Shown: positions 25,108-32,228, counted from the stretch's first letter. The stretch: DNA of 32,319 nt from Herpetosiphonaceae bacterium (GCA_013821605.1 JACDGP010000057.1:1-32319), one strand, 5' to 3'. Made by a program: numbers and translations. Notes: a model not told the origin generated them from the letters alone.

Positions 25108-25341
25108 TCACCGAACCCGTCCCATCCGCTCCATCAGAATCATGTCGTCATGTGTGAAGACGCCCTCCCAGCCTGGCTTACCTGTGTTAGTGGAAGGTAC
25201 TTCAGTGCGACCCCAGCGCGGGACCGCCTGTGCGATCTGCTCCATGGTCATGCATTCCAATGGAGCGCGCCGTCGTCGTGCCCAGTGCAGTCGGGGAACT
25301 ACAAAGCCCCATCTGCGGATTGTCATGCTCATCCTTGACAC
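25108..25341 (-). CDS. Small hypothetical protein
   Basis: Function not recognised. A GTG at 25341 is preceded by GGAGG with 6 bases between, a strong site, giving 77 residues. The N-terminal half is basic (MTIRRWGFVVPRLHWARRRRAP); the second half reads MTMEQIAQAVPRWGRTEVPS, then GVFTHDDMILMERMG. It has no membrane segment. It lies between a consensus promoter and the 91-residue membrane protein gene, so it is very likely transcribed, and is probably the first gene of that pair. Confidence 0.6.
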   Translation of the reverse strand: MSRMSMTIRRWGFVVPRLHWARRRRAPLECMTMEQIAQAVPRWGRTEVPSTNTGKPGWEGVFTHDDMILMERMGRVR

Positions 25342-25360
25342 GCTCCACCTCCATACTATC

Positions 25361-25389
25361 TTGACATATAGCCTCTAACCGGCTATAAC
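25361..25389 (+). promoter_or_regulatory. Consensus promoter for the CGNR regulator
   Basis: TTGACA (25361-25366), a 17-base spacer and TATAAC (25384-25389) on the plus strand. The start would be near 25396, with a leader of about 80 bases to the ATG at 25478. Confidence 0.8.
25367..25387. promoter_or_regulatory. Inverted repeat in the CGNR promoter
   Basis: TATAGCC (25367-25373) and GGCTATA (25381-25387) form perfect 7-bp arms with a 7-base spacer. The element fills the space between -35 and -10 of the CGNR gene promoter, as expected for an autorepressor site. Confidence 0.6.
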
Positions 25390-25402
25390 TCATTTGATAG
25401 TT

Positions 25403-25431
25403 ATTATAGTCCTAATTCTATAACCTGTCAA
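25403..25431 (-). promoter_or_regulatory. Consensus promoter for the small-protein pair
   Basis: On the minus strand TTGACA (25426-25431), a 17-base spacer and TATAAT (25403-25408): a perfect sigma-70 type match. Transcription should start near 25396, about 55 bases before the GTG of the 77-residue gene. Confidence 0.85.
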
Positions 25432-25450
25432 TAGACAATAGCAGGTTATA
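25419..25450. promoter_or_regulatory. Inverted repeat over the small-protein promoter
   Basis: TATAACCTG (25419-25427) and CAGGTTATA (25442-25450) form perfect 9-bp arms separated by 14 bases. One arm overlaps the -35 of the minus-strand promoter. The arms share TATARCC with the other inverted repeat, suggesting one regulator for both. Confidence 0.65.
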
Positions 25451-25477
25451 CGCATATTTGTTCTTGGAGCAAAGTTT

Positions 25478-26116
25478 ATGGATGAACATACGGCGGGCAT
25501 CGACGAGCTTAACCTAGTTGGAGGCCGGCTCTGTTTGGATTTTGCGAACACGATTGGCTCGCATGACACCGACCATCCCGACGAGCATCTCACGACGTAT
25601 CACGATCTCCTCGTGTGGAGCCGGCGGGCAGGTGTGCTAGCCAAAGGAGATCAAGAGCAGCTTGCACGTGAAGCCGCCGCTCGGCCAGCCGAGGCGGCGG
25701 TCATTTTTGAGCAGGCGCGTGAATTGCGTGAGGTGATCTATCGAATCTTCGCTGCCGTGGCCGGGGGCAGGCCAGTCGCTCCCGCCGATATCAAGCAATT
25801 CAACGCGCGGCTACAGGAGGCTTTAGCTCATGCCGAGCTGGTGCAAGGCGGCGAGGGATTCGAGTGGGGTTGGGAGCTGGCCGACGGAGCTCTTGAACAG
25901 ATCGTGTGGCCTATTATACGCTCGGCTGCAGATCTATTGACTGCGGGCGAGTTGAGCCGCGTGCGGGAATGCTCGGGAGAGAGCTGTGGTTGGCTGTTTG
26001 TGGACACCAGTCGCAACCGAAGCCGGCGCTGGTGCGATATGGAAGATTGTGGCAACCGAGCCAAGGCACGCCGGCACTACCAGCGTAAGCGGGCGACCGA
26101 CCAGCAAGAGGCCTAA
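25478..26116 (+). CDS. CGNR zinc-finger regulator with ABATE domain
   Basis: A 212-residue protein with GGAG 9 bases before its ATG. Residues about 12-150 form the ABATE domain that starts LVGGRLCLDFANTIGSHD and contains helix-rich REVIYRIFAAVAGGRP. Residues about 160-206 are the CGNR zinc finger: RVRECSGESCGWLFVDTSRNRSRRWCDMEDCGNRAKARRHYQRKR, with zinc ligands C165, C170, C186 and C191. The family is thought to bind DNA through the finger and sense a stress-related ligand through the N-terminal domain. The divergent small-protein pair and the inverted repeats in between make it the likely local regulator. The next gene, for a DinB-type protein, converges on it. Confidence 0.93.
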   Translation: MDEHTAGIDELNLVGGRLCLDFANTIGSHDTDHPDEHLTTYHDLLVWSRRAGVLAKGDQEQLAREAAARPAEAAVIFEQARELREVIYRIFAAVAGGRPVAPADIKQFNARLQEALAHAELVQGGEGFEWGWELADGALEQIVWPIIRSAADLLTAGELSRVRECSGESCGWLFVDTSRNRSRRWCDMEDCGNRAKARRHYQRKRATDQQEA

Positions 26117-26154
26117 GGCGCTCAGTGCCGGAGATGAGCACATGAGGGACTATG

Positions 26155-26679
26155 CTACGTCACCTTCTCCGGATCGATTCGATTGCCGGTGAAAAAGACG
26201 TGCCAGGGGCCACAAGCACGGATGAAGGGTTGCATCACGGCACGTTCGGCCTGGATGGTATGGTTAAGATCATGTGCTGCCCAGGTGTGAAGGAGTTGCT
26301 CCAGGTTAACAGTGCCGAGCTTAGCATGCTGTCCCTGCCGTCCAAACTCGTCCTCAGTCACCGTAGCCAAAGCAGTCAGGCTCCTCGCGCGGAGTTGAGC
26401 AAAGGATGCAGCGAGCGCAGCAGGAGCGTCCGTGCCTCCTGTGCCTTGCTGCATCGGATCAAAGTCCGGAAAGCCGTGCCCCCGGCGGAGCGCCTCCAAG
26501 CGGACGGGGAAGACCAGGCGCTCGGTATCGAGCAGGTGCTGGAGGCAATCCAGCGCCGACCACTCGCCGGGCGCCGGGGGCGCATGGAGCAGATCCTCTG
26601 GGACTGCTTCGATCAATTGGTTCCAGCGTAGGGGCGTGGTGATTAGGATCGCGCGAACGCGTGCTAGGGTGTTGCTCAT
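26155..26679 (-). CDS. DinB-fold family protein
   Basis: The ATG at 26679 (GAGG 5 bases before) gives 174 residues. It has the four-helix DinB/YfiT pattern: LARVRAILITTPLRWNQLIEAVPEDLL, then APGEWSALDCLQHLLDTERLVFPVRLEAL, and LLHTWAAHDLNHTIQAERAVMQPFI. The histidines in CLQHLLDTE and HDLNH are in the positions that bind a metal in this fold. Members are often thiol- or stress-linked transferases, but this one's reaction is not evident. Despite the name the family is unrelated to DNA polymerase IV. It converges on the CGNR gene. Confidence 0.85.
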   Translation of the reverse strand: MSNTLARVRAILITTPLRWNQLIEAVPEDLLHAPPAPGEWSALDCLQHLLDTERLVFPVRLEALRRGHGFPDFDPMQQGTGGTDAPAALAASFAQLRARSLTALATVTEDEFGRQGQHAKLGTVNLEQLLHTWAAHDLNHTIQAERAVMQPFIRACGPWHVFFTGNRIDPEKVT

Positions 26680-26724
26680 ACCTTCCTCTGTTTTCATAGT
26701 CGACAAGATACATTAATCGCCTCG

Positions 26725-26931
26725 CTACTCTAAGGCTTTATGTTGTAGTTCGAGGGATGTGTATTGATCTCGCATGTCACTCAACATACCGGCCCAATCT
26801 CGCCGGAGCTTCTTCGCTGGTGTTCGTGCCCGTTTTACCAACAAGAATTCGACAAAATCACGTACTTCCGCCTGTATATCTGGCGGGAGCTCTTGCACCA
26901 ATTCAATGAGAGGTTTAGTTGCTGCACTCAT
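26725..26931 (-). CDS. Orphan antitoxin-like protein (DUF2281 type)
   Basis: A 68-residue protein with AAGGAG 9 bases before its ATG. LIELVQELPPDIQAEVRDFVEFLLVKRA, then KLRRDWAGMLSDMRDQYTSLELQHKALE, matches the DUF2281 antitoxin-type family that normally precedes a PIN-domain toxin gene. Here no toxin gene follows: 45 bases after the stop comes the DinB-type gene. The C-terminus ends at HKALE, where homologues usually continue a little further. A TGC-TATGAT extended -10 lies upstream at 26953-26961 on the same strand. It may be a relic or a stand-alone antitoxin. Confidence 0.75.
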   Translation of the reverse strand: MSAATKPLIELVQELPPDIQAEVRDFVEFLLVKRARTPAKKLRRDWAGMLSDMRDQYTSLELQHKALE

Positions 26932-26952
26932 ATGCCATACTCCTTTTCAATC

Positions 26953-26961
26953 ATCATAGCA
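26953..26961 (-). promoter_or_regulatory. Extended -10 promoter for the orphan antitoxin
   Basis: TGC-TATGAT on the minus strand, with the ATG 22 bases downstream of the hexamer and the AAGGAG site between. No clear -35 at the normal spacing. Confidence 0.4.
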
Positions 26962-27029
26962 AATCTTTCTATCCTCTTGCATTATGTCGTCAAGGATTGT
27001 AGCTCAGCCAACACCGGCAAATGCCTTGA

Positions 27030-27782
27030 TCAACTCCTATCGATTGCAATCAAGTTGGTTGCGGACGTTAGACCTACCATGTCCCAACCTAGCCCCTGAC
27101 GGTGAACTTCGAAGCATGGGGAATGGCGTAGGTCGTCCACGGTGACGGTGAAGTGGAACGGGAACAGTTCGAGGAGGCGCGGGAGATCGGCGAAGGGGAG
27201 CTCTTGGGCGGGATGGGCGGTAAGTGTGGCGGCAAGCAGCCACTCTTCGACCTCACGGCGGGATGTTGCGAGGGTATGGCGTAGGGGGGTGTAGGTGTAG
27301 CGTCTCGGGCCGTCCACTAACGCGCCCCAATTGCGGAGCGAGAATATCACCCGCTCCGTAGCATTATTGAGAGCACCAAGCTGACCCATCTCGGCGAAGA
27401 TGCGCTGCTTAACTTCTTTGGTGGTGATGGCATCCTGGTAGCGGCTGAGCTGGCCAATCGTGGCAGCGGCGAAGCGAAAGAAGGAGTAATACAGCACGGT
27501 CAGGCCGTAATGCAGCCAGATGCGGTCGTCGGCTGTGGAGGCAGCAAAGAGCTTGCAGGCGGCAGCACGTAGTTCGGGGTGAGCTTCGCGGGTTTTGACC
27601 CAGATGTTGATCAGGATGTCGATGGCTTCGCGGCGGTTATCTTTGCTCGCAATCTGCGCGCCGACAATTGGATCTAAGCGGGCACGAATAAACTCCGGGT
27701 TGTCGCGCTCGCTGCATAGAGCCGCCGTAGCATCGAGCCAGGGCAAGAAGATATTGCGGCGGAAGCCAATGTTTTTATCCAT
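27030..27782 (-). CDS. BrxA-position protein of the BREX-like locus
   Basis: A 250-residue, largely helical protein with no membrane segment. I do not recognise its family with certainty. RRNIFLPWLDATAAL, RREAIDILINIWVKTREAHPELRAAACKLF, WLHYGLTVLYYSFFRFAAATIGQLSRYQD and ERVIFSLRNWGALVDG are the clearest stretches; the last resembles the repeat-like helical ends of DUF1819 (BrxA) proteins. It starts 4 bases after the PglZ stop and is the last gene of the run, the position of brxA in type 3 BREX loci. The frame is intact, unlike PglZ. It could instead be an unrelated BREX-associated accessory protein. Confidence 0.5.
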   Translation of the reverse strand: MDKNIGFRRNIFLPWLDATAALCSERDNPEFIRARLDPIVGAQIASKDNRREAIDILINIWVKTREAHPELRAAACKLFAASTADDRIWLHYGLTVLYYSFFRFAAATIGQLSRYQDAITTKEVKQRIFAEMGQLGALNNATERVIFSLRNWGALVDGPRRYTYTPLRHTLATSRREVEEWLLAATLTAHPAQELPFADLPRLLELFPFHFTVTVDDLRHSPCFEVHRQGLGWDMVGLTSATNLIAIDRS

Positions 27783-27786
27783 CTTC

Positions 27787-28869
27787 CTATCTCTGCGTGA
27801 TCGTGACGAGTGGCACGATCATTTCTTCGAGTGTGAGCCCGCCATGACTTACGACCAGCTCGCCTAGCGGGGCAAAGGCGCCACGACCCTGCGGCATCAG
27901 CACCCATAGATCGGCAGGGAGCAGCTTGTCGGCATGCCATAGGATCGTCACGGGATAGTTCGCCTGGACGTTGCGGGCTAGATCCTCGCTGTTATAGAGC
28001 CGGGCGCGCTTGCTCCGGGAGACGGCGACGACACCTTCCTGGGGCTGGCCGATACCGGTAGCTTCGACATGGCCGTGGTCGGAGGTGAGCGTGACGGTGT
28101 AGCCCGATTCGAGCAACCGGTCGATCAGCGCTTCGAGCCAGGCTGATCCTTGCTCGCACTCGTCGGATTGGCCGAGCCAAATTCAGGGCTTGGCGCGAAA
28201 TTGCCGTAATGCTCGGTATCTGAGCCAGGACAGAGCTTTCGGTCCATTGCCATGCAGGGTGACGCGCCTGCCATACTCGTTGAATTTCCAGCCAACCGGC
28301 CAGGGATAGGCCATCTAGGACCAGCAGTTTGGAGGCGGGTAAGCCGCTGCCACTTGCTCACAAGAGCATCGCCCAATTGTGGTGACATGGGATCGTTGCG
28401 CGCGTGGTAGTCGTCCAGCCATGCGATCAGACGGGCGGGCTGCAGGGCAAGGCCAGGGCTCCAATCAAAGACAGCTTGGAGCAGCTAGTCTTCGGTTTCA
28501 CGCGAGGAGAGCGGCTGTGAAGGTTCGTTGCCGTCCATCTGAGCTTCGGCGAGACGGCGGCGCTGGCTCGGTGTGAGCTGCTGGAGCAGGCTATAGGCCA
28601 GATAACAGTTCATGGAGCGCCAACTCGACGTGGTGGCCCTGCTGCCACAGGTCGTAAGGCAGCATGTTTACGGGCTCGGGCGTCACGATGATCAGAGGTG
28701 CAGCGGTACTCCATGGTCGGGCCTGCTCTACTTGATAGCGTAAGGCAATAGGATCGGGCTCGGTGATGACACGGAAGGTGCGCTCGTGCAAGGCAGCTAC
28801 GTTCTGCGGGTCAGACAGTAGGGCATCGGGGTCGCTCACGAGGATGAGCGGGTAGGTGTTCCCCCTCAC
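27787..28869 (-). pseudogene. pglZ: PglZ-type alkaline phosphatase-superfamily protein, BREX (degraded)
   Basis: Three reading frames together give a PglZ. The N-terminal part is NTYPLILVSDPDALL, RVITEPDPIALRYQVE and VTPEPVNMLPYDLWQQGHHVELALHE. The centre is LLVLDGLSLAGWLEIQRVW, ESSVLAQIPSITAISRQAL. The end is GYTVTLTSDHGHVEATGIG and VSHGGLTLEEMIVPLV. The core serine and SDHGH metal-site residues are present but split apart. Disruptions on the minus strand: a frameshift near 28591-28605 that brings in a TAG, an amber codon at 28485-28487, a frameshift near 28325-28337, and another near 28180-28190. Its apparent ATG at 28869 lies inside the neighbouring palindromic repeat, so the true N-terminus is also lost. 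PglZ is the one component common to all BREX types. Confidence 0.85.
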
Positions 28870-28901
28870 CCCGGCCCTCTCCCACGCGGGGAGAGGGAGA
28901 A
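28862..28901. repeat. Dispersed palindromic intergenic repeat
   Basis: CCCTCACCCCGGCCCTCTCCC, then ACGCG, then GGGAGAGGG: arms CCCTCTCCC (28875-28883) and GGGAGAGGG (28889-28897). This C-rich palindrome is a familiar dispersed repeat in many bacterial genomes. It supplies the first codons of the surviving PglZ frame. Confidence 0.75.
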
Positions 28902-28942
28902 GGAGGAGTTATCCATACACGTGTGACGGGCAACGGGTTGAG

Positions 28943-29281
28943 TCAGCCATACAAGCGCACTCCCTCGGAAGCGACGATCCGTGCAATATGTCCTGGCAGT
29001 TGAAGGCCTCGGGTCCATCCTTCGGGTGTGAGCACAATGATGTCTAGTGGTAGAAGCCAGCCATCAAATAAGGCGTGAATTGCTCGCGCCTTATCGCGCA
29101 GCGTCTCACCCTCGGCTAATTTCATAATTACGAGCAGGTCGAGATCGCTACCCGGTCGCTGCTGATGACGGGCTGCCGATCCGAAGAGCATGATCGCATC
29201 GGGGTTGTATGCTTTAACAATCCGGTCGCGGACTTCAGTGATGAGTGCATCGTCAATAGTTCGTAAGGTAACTGTTGCCAT
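28943..29281 (-). CDS. MNT-type nucleotidyltransferase-domain protein (orphan)
   Basis: A 112-residue minimal nucleotidyltransferase. The signature GSAARHQQRPGSDLDLLV (G-S then D-x-D) is the metal and nucleotide site, and LPLDIIVL carries the third acidic residue. GAGGT lies about 9 bases before the ATG. Such proteins usually act as the MNT half of a HEPN/MNT toxin-antitoxin pair, adding AMP to the HEPN RNase. No HEPN gene is beside it: the palindromic repeat and degraded PglZ follow, and the methyltransferase fragment precedes by 10 bases. It sits where the helicase gene (brxHII) would be in a type 3 BREX order. Confidence 0.85.
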   Translation of the reverse strand: MATVTLRTIDDALITEVRDRIVKAYNPDAIMLFGSAARHQQRPGSDLDLLVIMKLAEGETLRDKARAIHALFDGWLLPLDIIVLTPEGWTRGLQLPGHIARIVASEGVRLYG

Positions 29282-29291
29282 AACCTTTACC

Positions 29292-29957
29292 TCAGTTAAC
29301 CCGCAAGCTTGCGTTGTCGTAGTACATCAGCAGGTTCGGGTCTTCTTGTAGCACATTCTCCGGCAAACGTTCGGCCATTTGGACAATCGTCGCATAGTCC
29401 CGTTCGCGCCAGGCTTGGGCAAAGCCCGCGCGAACGGCTTCGGTGCGGAACTGCTTGAGCTTACCCTTACTCGTTTGGTAGGTTGCAAACTCGCGGAGCA
29501 AACTTTTGGTGCGTAGCTTCTCTAAGTCGGCTGCTTTGTTCGGGTCGGGCACATACCAGCGGTCGCGCGCACGTGATTTGAGCTGGTGATTATCGGTTTC
29601 GACGCTGCCGTCCTCTAGTTCGCGGCCTTCCTTGGCTAGGAGATCGCGCATGTCGGTGCTCTTTTTGAGCCATGATACAATCTGGCCCGGGATGGGGCCG
29701 TTGCTGAAGTACCGCAGAAAGTTTTGCTCTAGAAGTTCGACCATCTCAACGCCTACCTCGTGCTTCTGCCAACTGCGTAGCTCTTGCATAAACTGTGGAG
29801 TCAGAGCGGCACTTGTTTGAGGCTTGTTAGCAAGCTGCTGGCGTAGCCATAAGATTGCCGATGCTTCATCGGAGACAAAAATTTGGAGTTGTTGTACTTC
29901 GCGGACCGTCATGCGCTTTCGCTCGTACTCGGACACTTGCTCGGGCAGAAAGAACAT
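29292..29957 (-). pseudogene. C-terminal fragment of a probable PglX-type DNA methyltransferase
   Basis: A 221-residue frame starting FFLPEQVSEYERKR and containing IFVSDEASAILWLRQQL, RDRWYVPDPNKAADLEKLRTKSLLREF, FRTEAVRAGFAQAWRERDYATIVQMAERLPENVLQEDPNLLMYYDNA. This is the C-terminal region of large methyltransferases that I associate with PglZ-containing defence loci. The methylase motifs (FxGxG and DPPY/NPPY) lie upstream in such proteins and are absent. Its start codon was created by the join to the stub of another gene. The frame itself is uninterrupted, so the deletion may be relatively recent. The assignment to PglX is from memory of homologues and should be tested. Confidence 0.6.
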
Positions 29958-30004
29958 GCCATCTCGTTCATGGGGTCGAAGTGGACGAGGTCTCGGTAGA
30001 GCAT
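29958..30004 (-). pseudogene. N-terminal stub of a BrxC-like ATPase
   Basis: From an ATG at 30004 with GAGG 7 bases before it the frame reads MLYRDLVHFDPMNEM, then runs out of frame into the methyltransferase fragment and stops at 29909. LYRDLVHFDP is the opening of the large BrxC-type (DUF6079-like) ATPases of type 3 BREX as I remember them. It follows the BrxF-like gene by 38 bases, the expected order. Nearly the entire gene is missing; the break lies between about 29957 and 29975. Confidence 0.55.
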
Positions 30005-30042
30005 GCGCTGCCTCAATGAAGCGGAATGAGATACATCATACC

Positions 30043-30516
30043 CTATATGGGAATAATGCACGACGAGCAGAGGTCGGGTTGTGACCAGGAACGATAGTAG
30101 GCATGGGCAGGCTCGGCATAGGTCAGCACGTTGTTAGCAAAGCGACCAGGCCAGGTGACGATCATGGGCGCGACACGACTGGCATCACGCAAAAGCCGGA
30201 GCGGATCGAGCGCCAACGCAGGCTCAAACAACAGATCGATAGCGGTGCAGATGATGGGTCCGGGCTGGCGCTGTCGCAGAGCATCTGTTATCAGGCCGTA
30301 GGTCGCGCCGGAGCGACGATCCTTGCTCACAGTCAGGAGTTGTTCACTCACCGTCCGCCCAAGGTGGAACTCCGGCCACCCATACTGCGCCTTGAGTTGT
30401 TCACCAGTTTGCTGCAACTGCGCGACATCCGGATGCACGAGCAAGCAACACGGGTAGTAGGGCTGCGCGGTCAGGAAACGGTCGAGCGTCAGATGTACTT
30501 CAACAGGTGCTAGCAA
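30043..30516 (-). CDS. brxF: BrxF-like protein with degenerate P-loop
   Basis: A 157-residue protein from TTG 30516, or a little upstream; an in-frame TAG at 30529-30531 limits the extension to four codons. The C-terminal half fits BrxF of type 3 BREX: PGPIICTAIDLLFEPALALDPLRLLRDASRVAPMIVTWPG, then LTYAEPAHAYYRSW. BrxF is a small P-loop ATPase-type protein; here the N-terminal strand YYPCCLLVHPD lacks the GxxGxGKT loop, so nucleotide binding seems lost. The gene follows the MBL-fold gene by 12 bases and precedes the BrxC-like stub. Identity rests on motif memory and order. Confidence 0.6.
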   Translation of the reverse strand: MLAPVEVHLTLDRFLTAQPYYPCCLLVHPDVAQLQQTGEQLKAQYGWPEFHLGRTVSEQLLTVSKDRRSGATYGLITDALRQRQPGPIICTAIDLLFEPALALDPLRLLRDASRVAPMIVTWPGRFANNVLTYAEPAHAYYRSWSQPDLCSSCIIPI

Positions 30517-30528
30517 TGAAGCAACCAG

Positions 30529-31260
30529 CTAAAGATTGTGGTCGGAGTGTGCGAGGGATTGCGCGACGCGCTGTAGTTGCTCGTTGGCGTTATCTCGTAC
30601 GACGCCGCCGTGGTAGCAGACAATCGTTTGTACGTCTAGTTTGGCCAGCTTCTGCACTGACTTCGCTGCTTCGGTCATGTCCATCGTCGCTTGCTCGCTT
30701 GGTCCGGATAGTTGACCATCGGTGGCGCTCAAGGCATCGCCCGTAATCAGTGTCCGCGAACGTTCTAGGTACAGAGACATATGGCCGGGGGTGTGGCCGG
30801 GTGTGAAGATCACCCGCACGCCACCTGCCAGATCGAGGTGATGGCCATCTTCCAGGGGCTCATCAACGGGCGTCCACTTGAAGTGTTCGACAAGGGCGCG
30901 CATCTCTGGCCTTTGGGCCAACATTGCGGGCGTTGCGAACCTGGCAGGCAAGGTGCCATCAATATAGGGGACCTCGGTTGAGTGAGCATAGACGCGGGCA
31001 CCGGAGGCTCGAACGAGATCAGGCAGGCCACCGACGTGGTCGATATCCTGGTGGGTGAGGATAACGCCGGTGAGATCTTGCACGCGCAGACCTGCTTCGG
31101 CGAGGGCGGCGGCAAGGAGATCGCTCTGGCCAGGAATGCTGGTATCGACCAAAGTGGGACCGTTCGCCGAATCAAGCAGCAGGCTCAGGTTGAGTTGGCT
31201 CGATTGGCCACCCATCTGCATGGGCAGCGGCAGGACGTAGAGATCATCGTTAAGTTTCAT
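30529..31260 (-). CDS. MBL-fold metallohydrolase
   Basis: A 243-residue enzyme of the metallo-beta-lactamase superfamily. TLVDTSIPGQ is followed by LTHQDIDHVGG (H70, D72, D74, H75; the second His of HxHxDH is Asp, as in several family branches), FTPGHTPGHMSLYL, LITGDALSATDG and CYHGG. All remaining metal ligands are present, so it is probably an active hydrolase of an unknown ester or thioester. No signal peptide is seen. The BrxF-like gene follows 12 bases later on the same strand, which may place the two on one transcript even though MBL proteins are not standard BREX parts. Confidence 0.9.
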   Translation of the reverse strand: MKLNDDLYVLPLPMQMGGQSSQLNLSLLLDSANGPTLVDTSIPGQSDLLAAALAEAGLRVQDLTGVILTHQDIDHVGGLPDLVRASGARVYAHSTEVPYIDGTLPARFATPAMLAQRPEMRALVEHFKWTPVDEPLEDGHHLDLAGGVRVIFTPGHTPGHMSLYLERSRTLITGDALSATDGQLSGPSEQATMDMTEAAKSVQKLAKLDVQTIVCYHGGVVRDNANEQLQRVAQSLAHSDHNL

Positions 31261-31475
31261 TCGCCTTCCTTCACTTTCGTTGCGTGTAGTCGATCTTGCC
31301 TAAGGCTGTGTGCTACCTGAGGCAGTGTAGCATACGGGCAGATCTCGAATTATCGCAGTCCTCAGAATGGATGGGAGGCAGTACTAATGACAAATAAGAC
31401 TGATCTGTCTTGATGAGGCGGTATTATGCTTGTATCCAGGACCCAATTTATACACAGTAACAAGTGAGGTCGTGC

Positions 31476-32228
31476 ATGACCAACTCCCAGCAGGAGAAAG
31501 CTCACAGTAGGAAGAAGCCGGCAGCAAGTGGGCATCATGATGCAGTTCACCACAGCCTCGAACAAGCGATTGTGCAGAACGAAGAGGCCCGTCGCCAATC
31601 GGAACAGCAGGTACAAGAATTGTCAGAGCTGCGAGTGCAACTGCATAGTGCCCAGCTGCGGTTGGAGCGCTATCAGGTGGAAGCGACTGCAGCCACGCAG
31701 GAAATCGAACAGCTACGGGGGCAAGTGGAAGGTCAGCGCACACGGGCTCATGATATGGCGATCGCCCTTAAGGATATTCACCGCTCGTTGTGGAGTGGCA
31801 ATATCTATGAGTTGATTCTGCGTACTTGCCTTGCACTTTCAGGCGCGACCCGTGGCTTATATATAACAGCACGGAGCGAGGAAGATATCTTGGAAATCCG
31901 CGCGGTCATTGATGTTGACCATTATCCCCAAAAGGCTTTATCGCCCTTTATCAGCGGGCTCTGCCGCCAGGTGCTTGAGCAAAATGATGTCATCATCCAT
32001 ACGAAAAACGACACCCCCGCCGGAGAGCTCGACTCGAACGATCCTGGGGAACAGTTTCGCAACTACGTCGTGGCCCCGGTCGTATTGCTCAAAAATCTCG
32101 ACGGAATCTTGATCGCCATCGACAAAGTACAGGGCGATTTTGAGAAAGCTGACGTCGAGCTTTTGCTGAGTGTTGGTGATCAGGCCGCCGTCGCCGTTGA
32201 AAAGATGCTGCTGGCGAACCTCCACTAG
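31476..32228 (+). CDS. Coiled-coil GAF-domain protein
   Basis: The ATG at 31476 has GTGAGGT 5 bases before it, giving 250 residues. Residues about 28-95 are a long coiled coil (AIVQNEEARRQSEQQVQELSE, LRLERYQVEATAATQEIEQLRGQVE), residues about 110-245 a GAF domain: LILRTCLALSGATRGLYI, LEIRAVIDVDHYPQ, ISGLCRQVLEQNDVIIHT, then FRNYVVAPVVLLKNLDGILIAIDK and EKADVELLLSVGDQAAVAVEK. GAF domains bind small ligands or sense redox state; here no output domain follows, since a TAG ends the protein directly after the GAF fold. The 91 bases to the right edge show no certain continuation. A possible TATTAT -10 lies at 31422-31427. Confidence 0.85.
   Translation: MTNSQQEKAHSRKKPAASGHHDAVHHSLEQAIVQNEEARRQSEQQVQELSELRVQLHSAQLRLERYQVEATAATQEIEQLRGQVEGQRTRAHDMAIALKDIHRSLWSGNIYELILRTCLALSGATRGLYITARSEEDILEIRAVIDVDHYPQKALSPFISGLCRQVLEQNDVIIHTKNDTPAGELDSNDPGEQFRNYVVAPVVLLKNLDGILIAIDKVQGDFEKADVELLLSVGDQAAVAVEKMLLANLH

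Noticed and set aside
28856-29047. Short plus-strand frame across the palindromic repeat
   Set aside because: It begins in the repeat and has no protein-like features.
26725-30516. Mobile element as the cause of BREX decay
   Set aside because: No transposase, integrase, terminal inverted repeats or target duplications were seen in this region.
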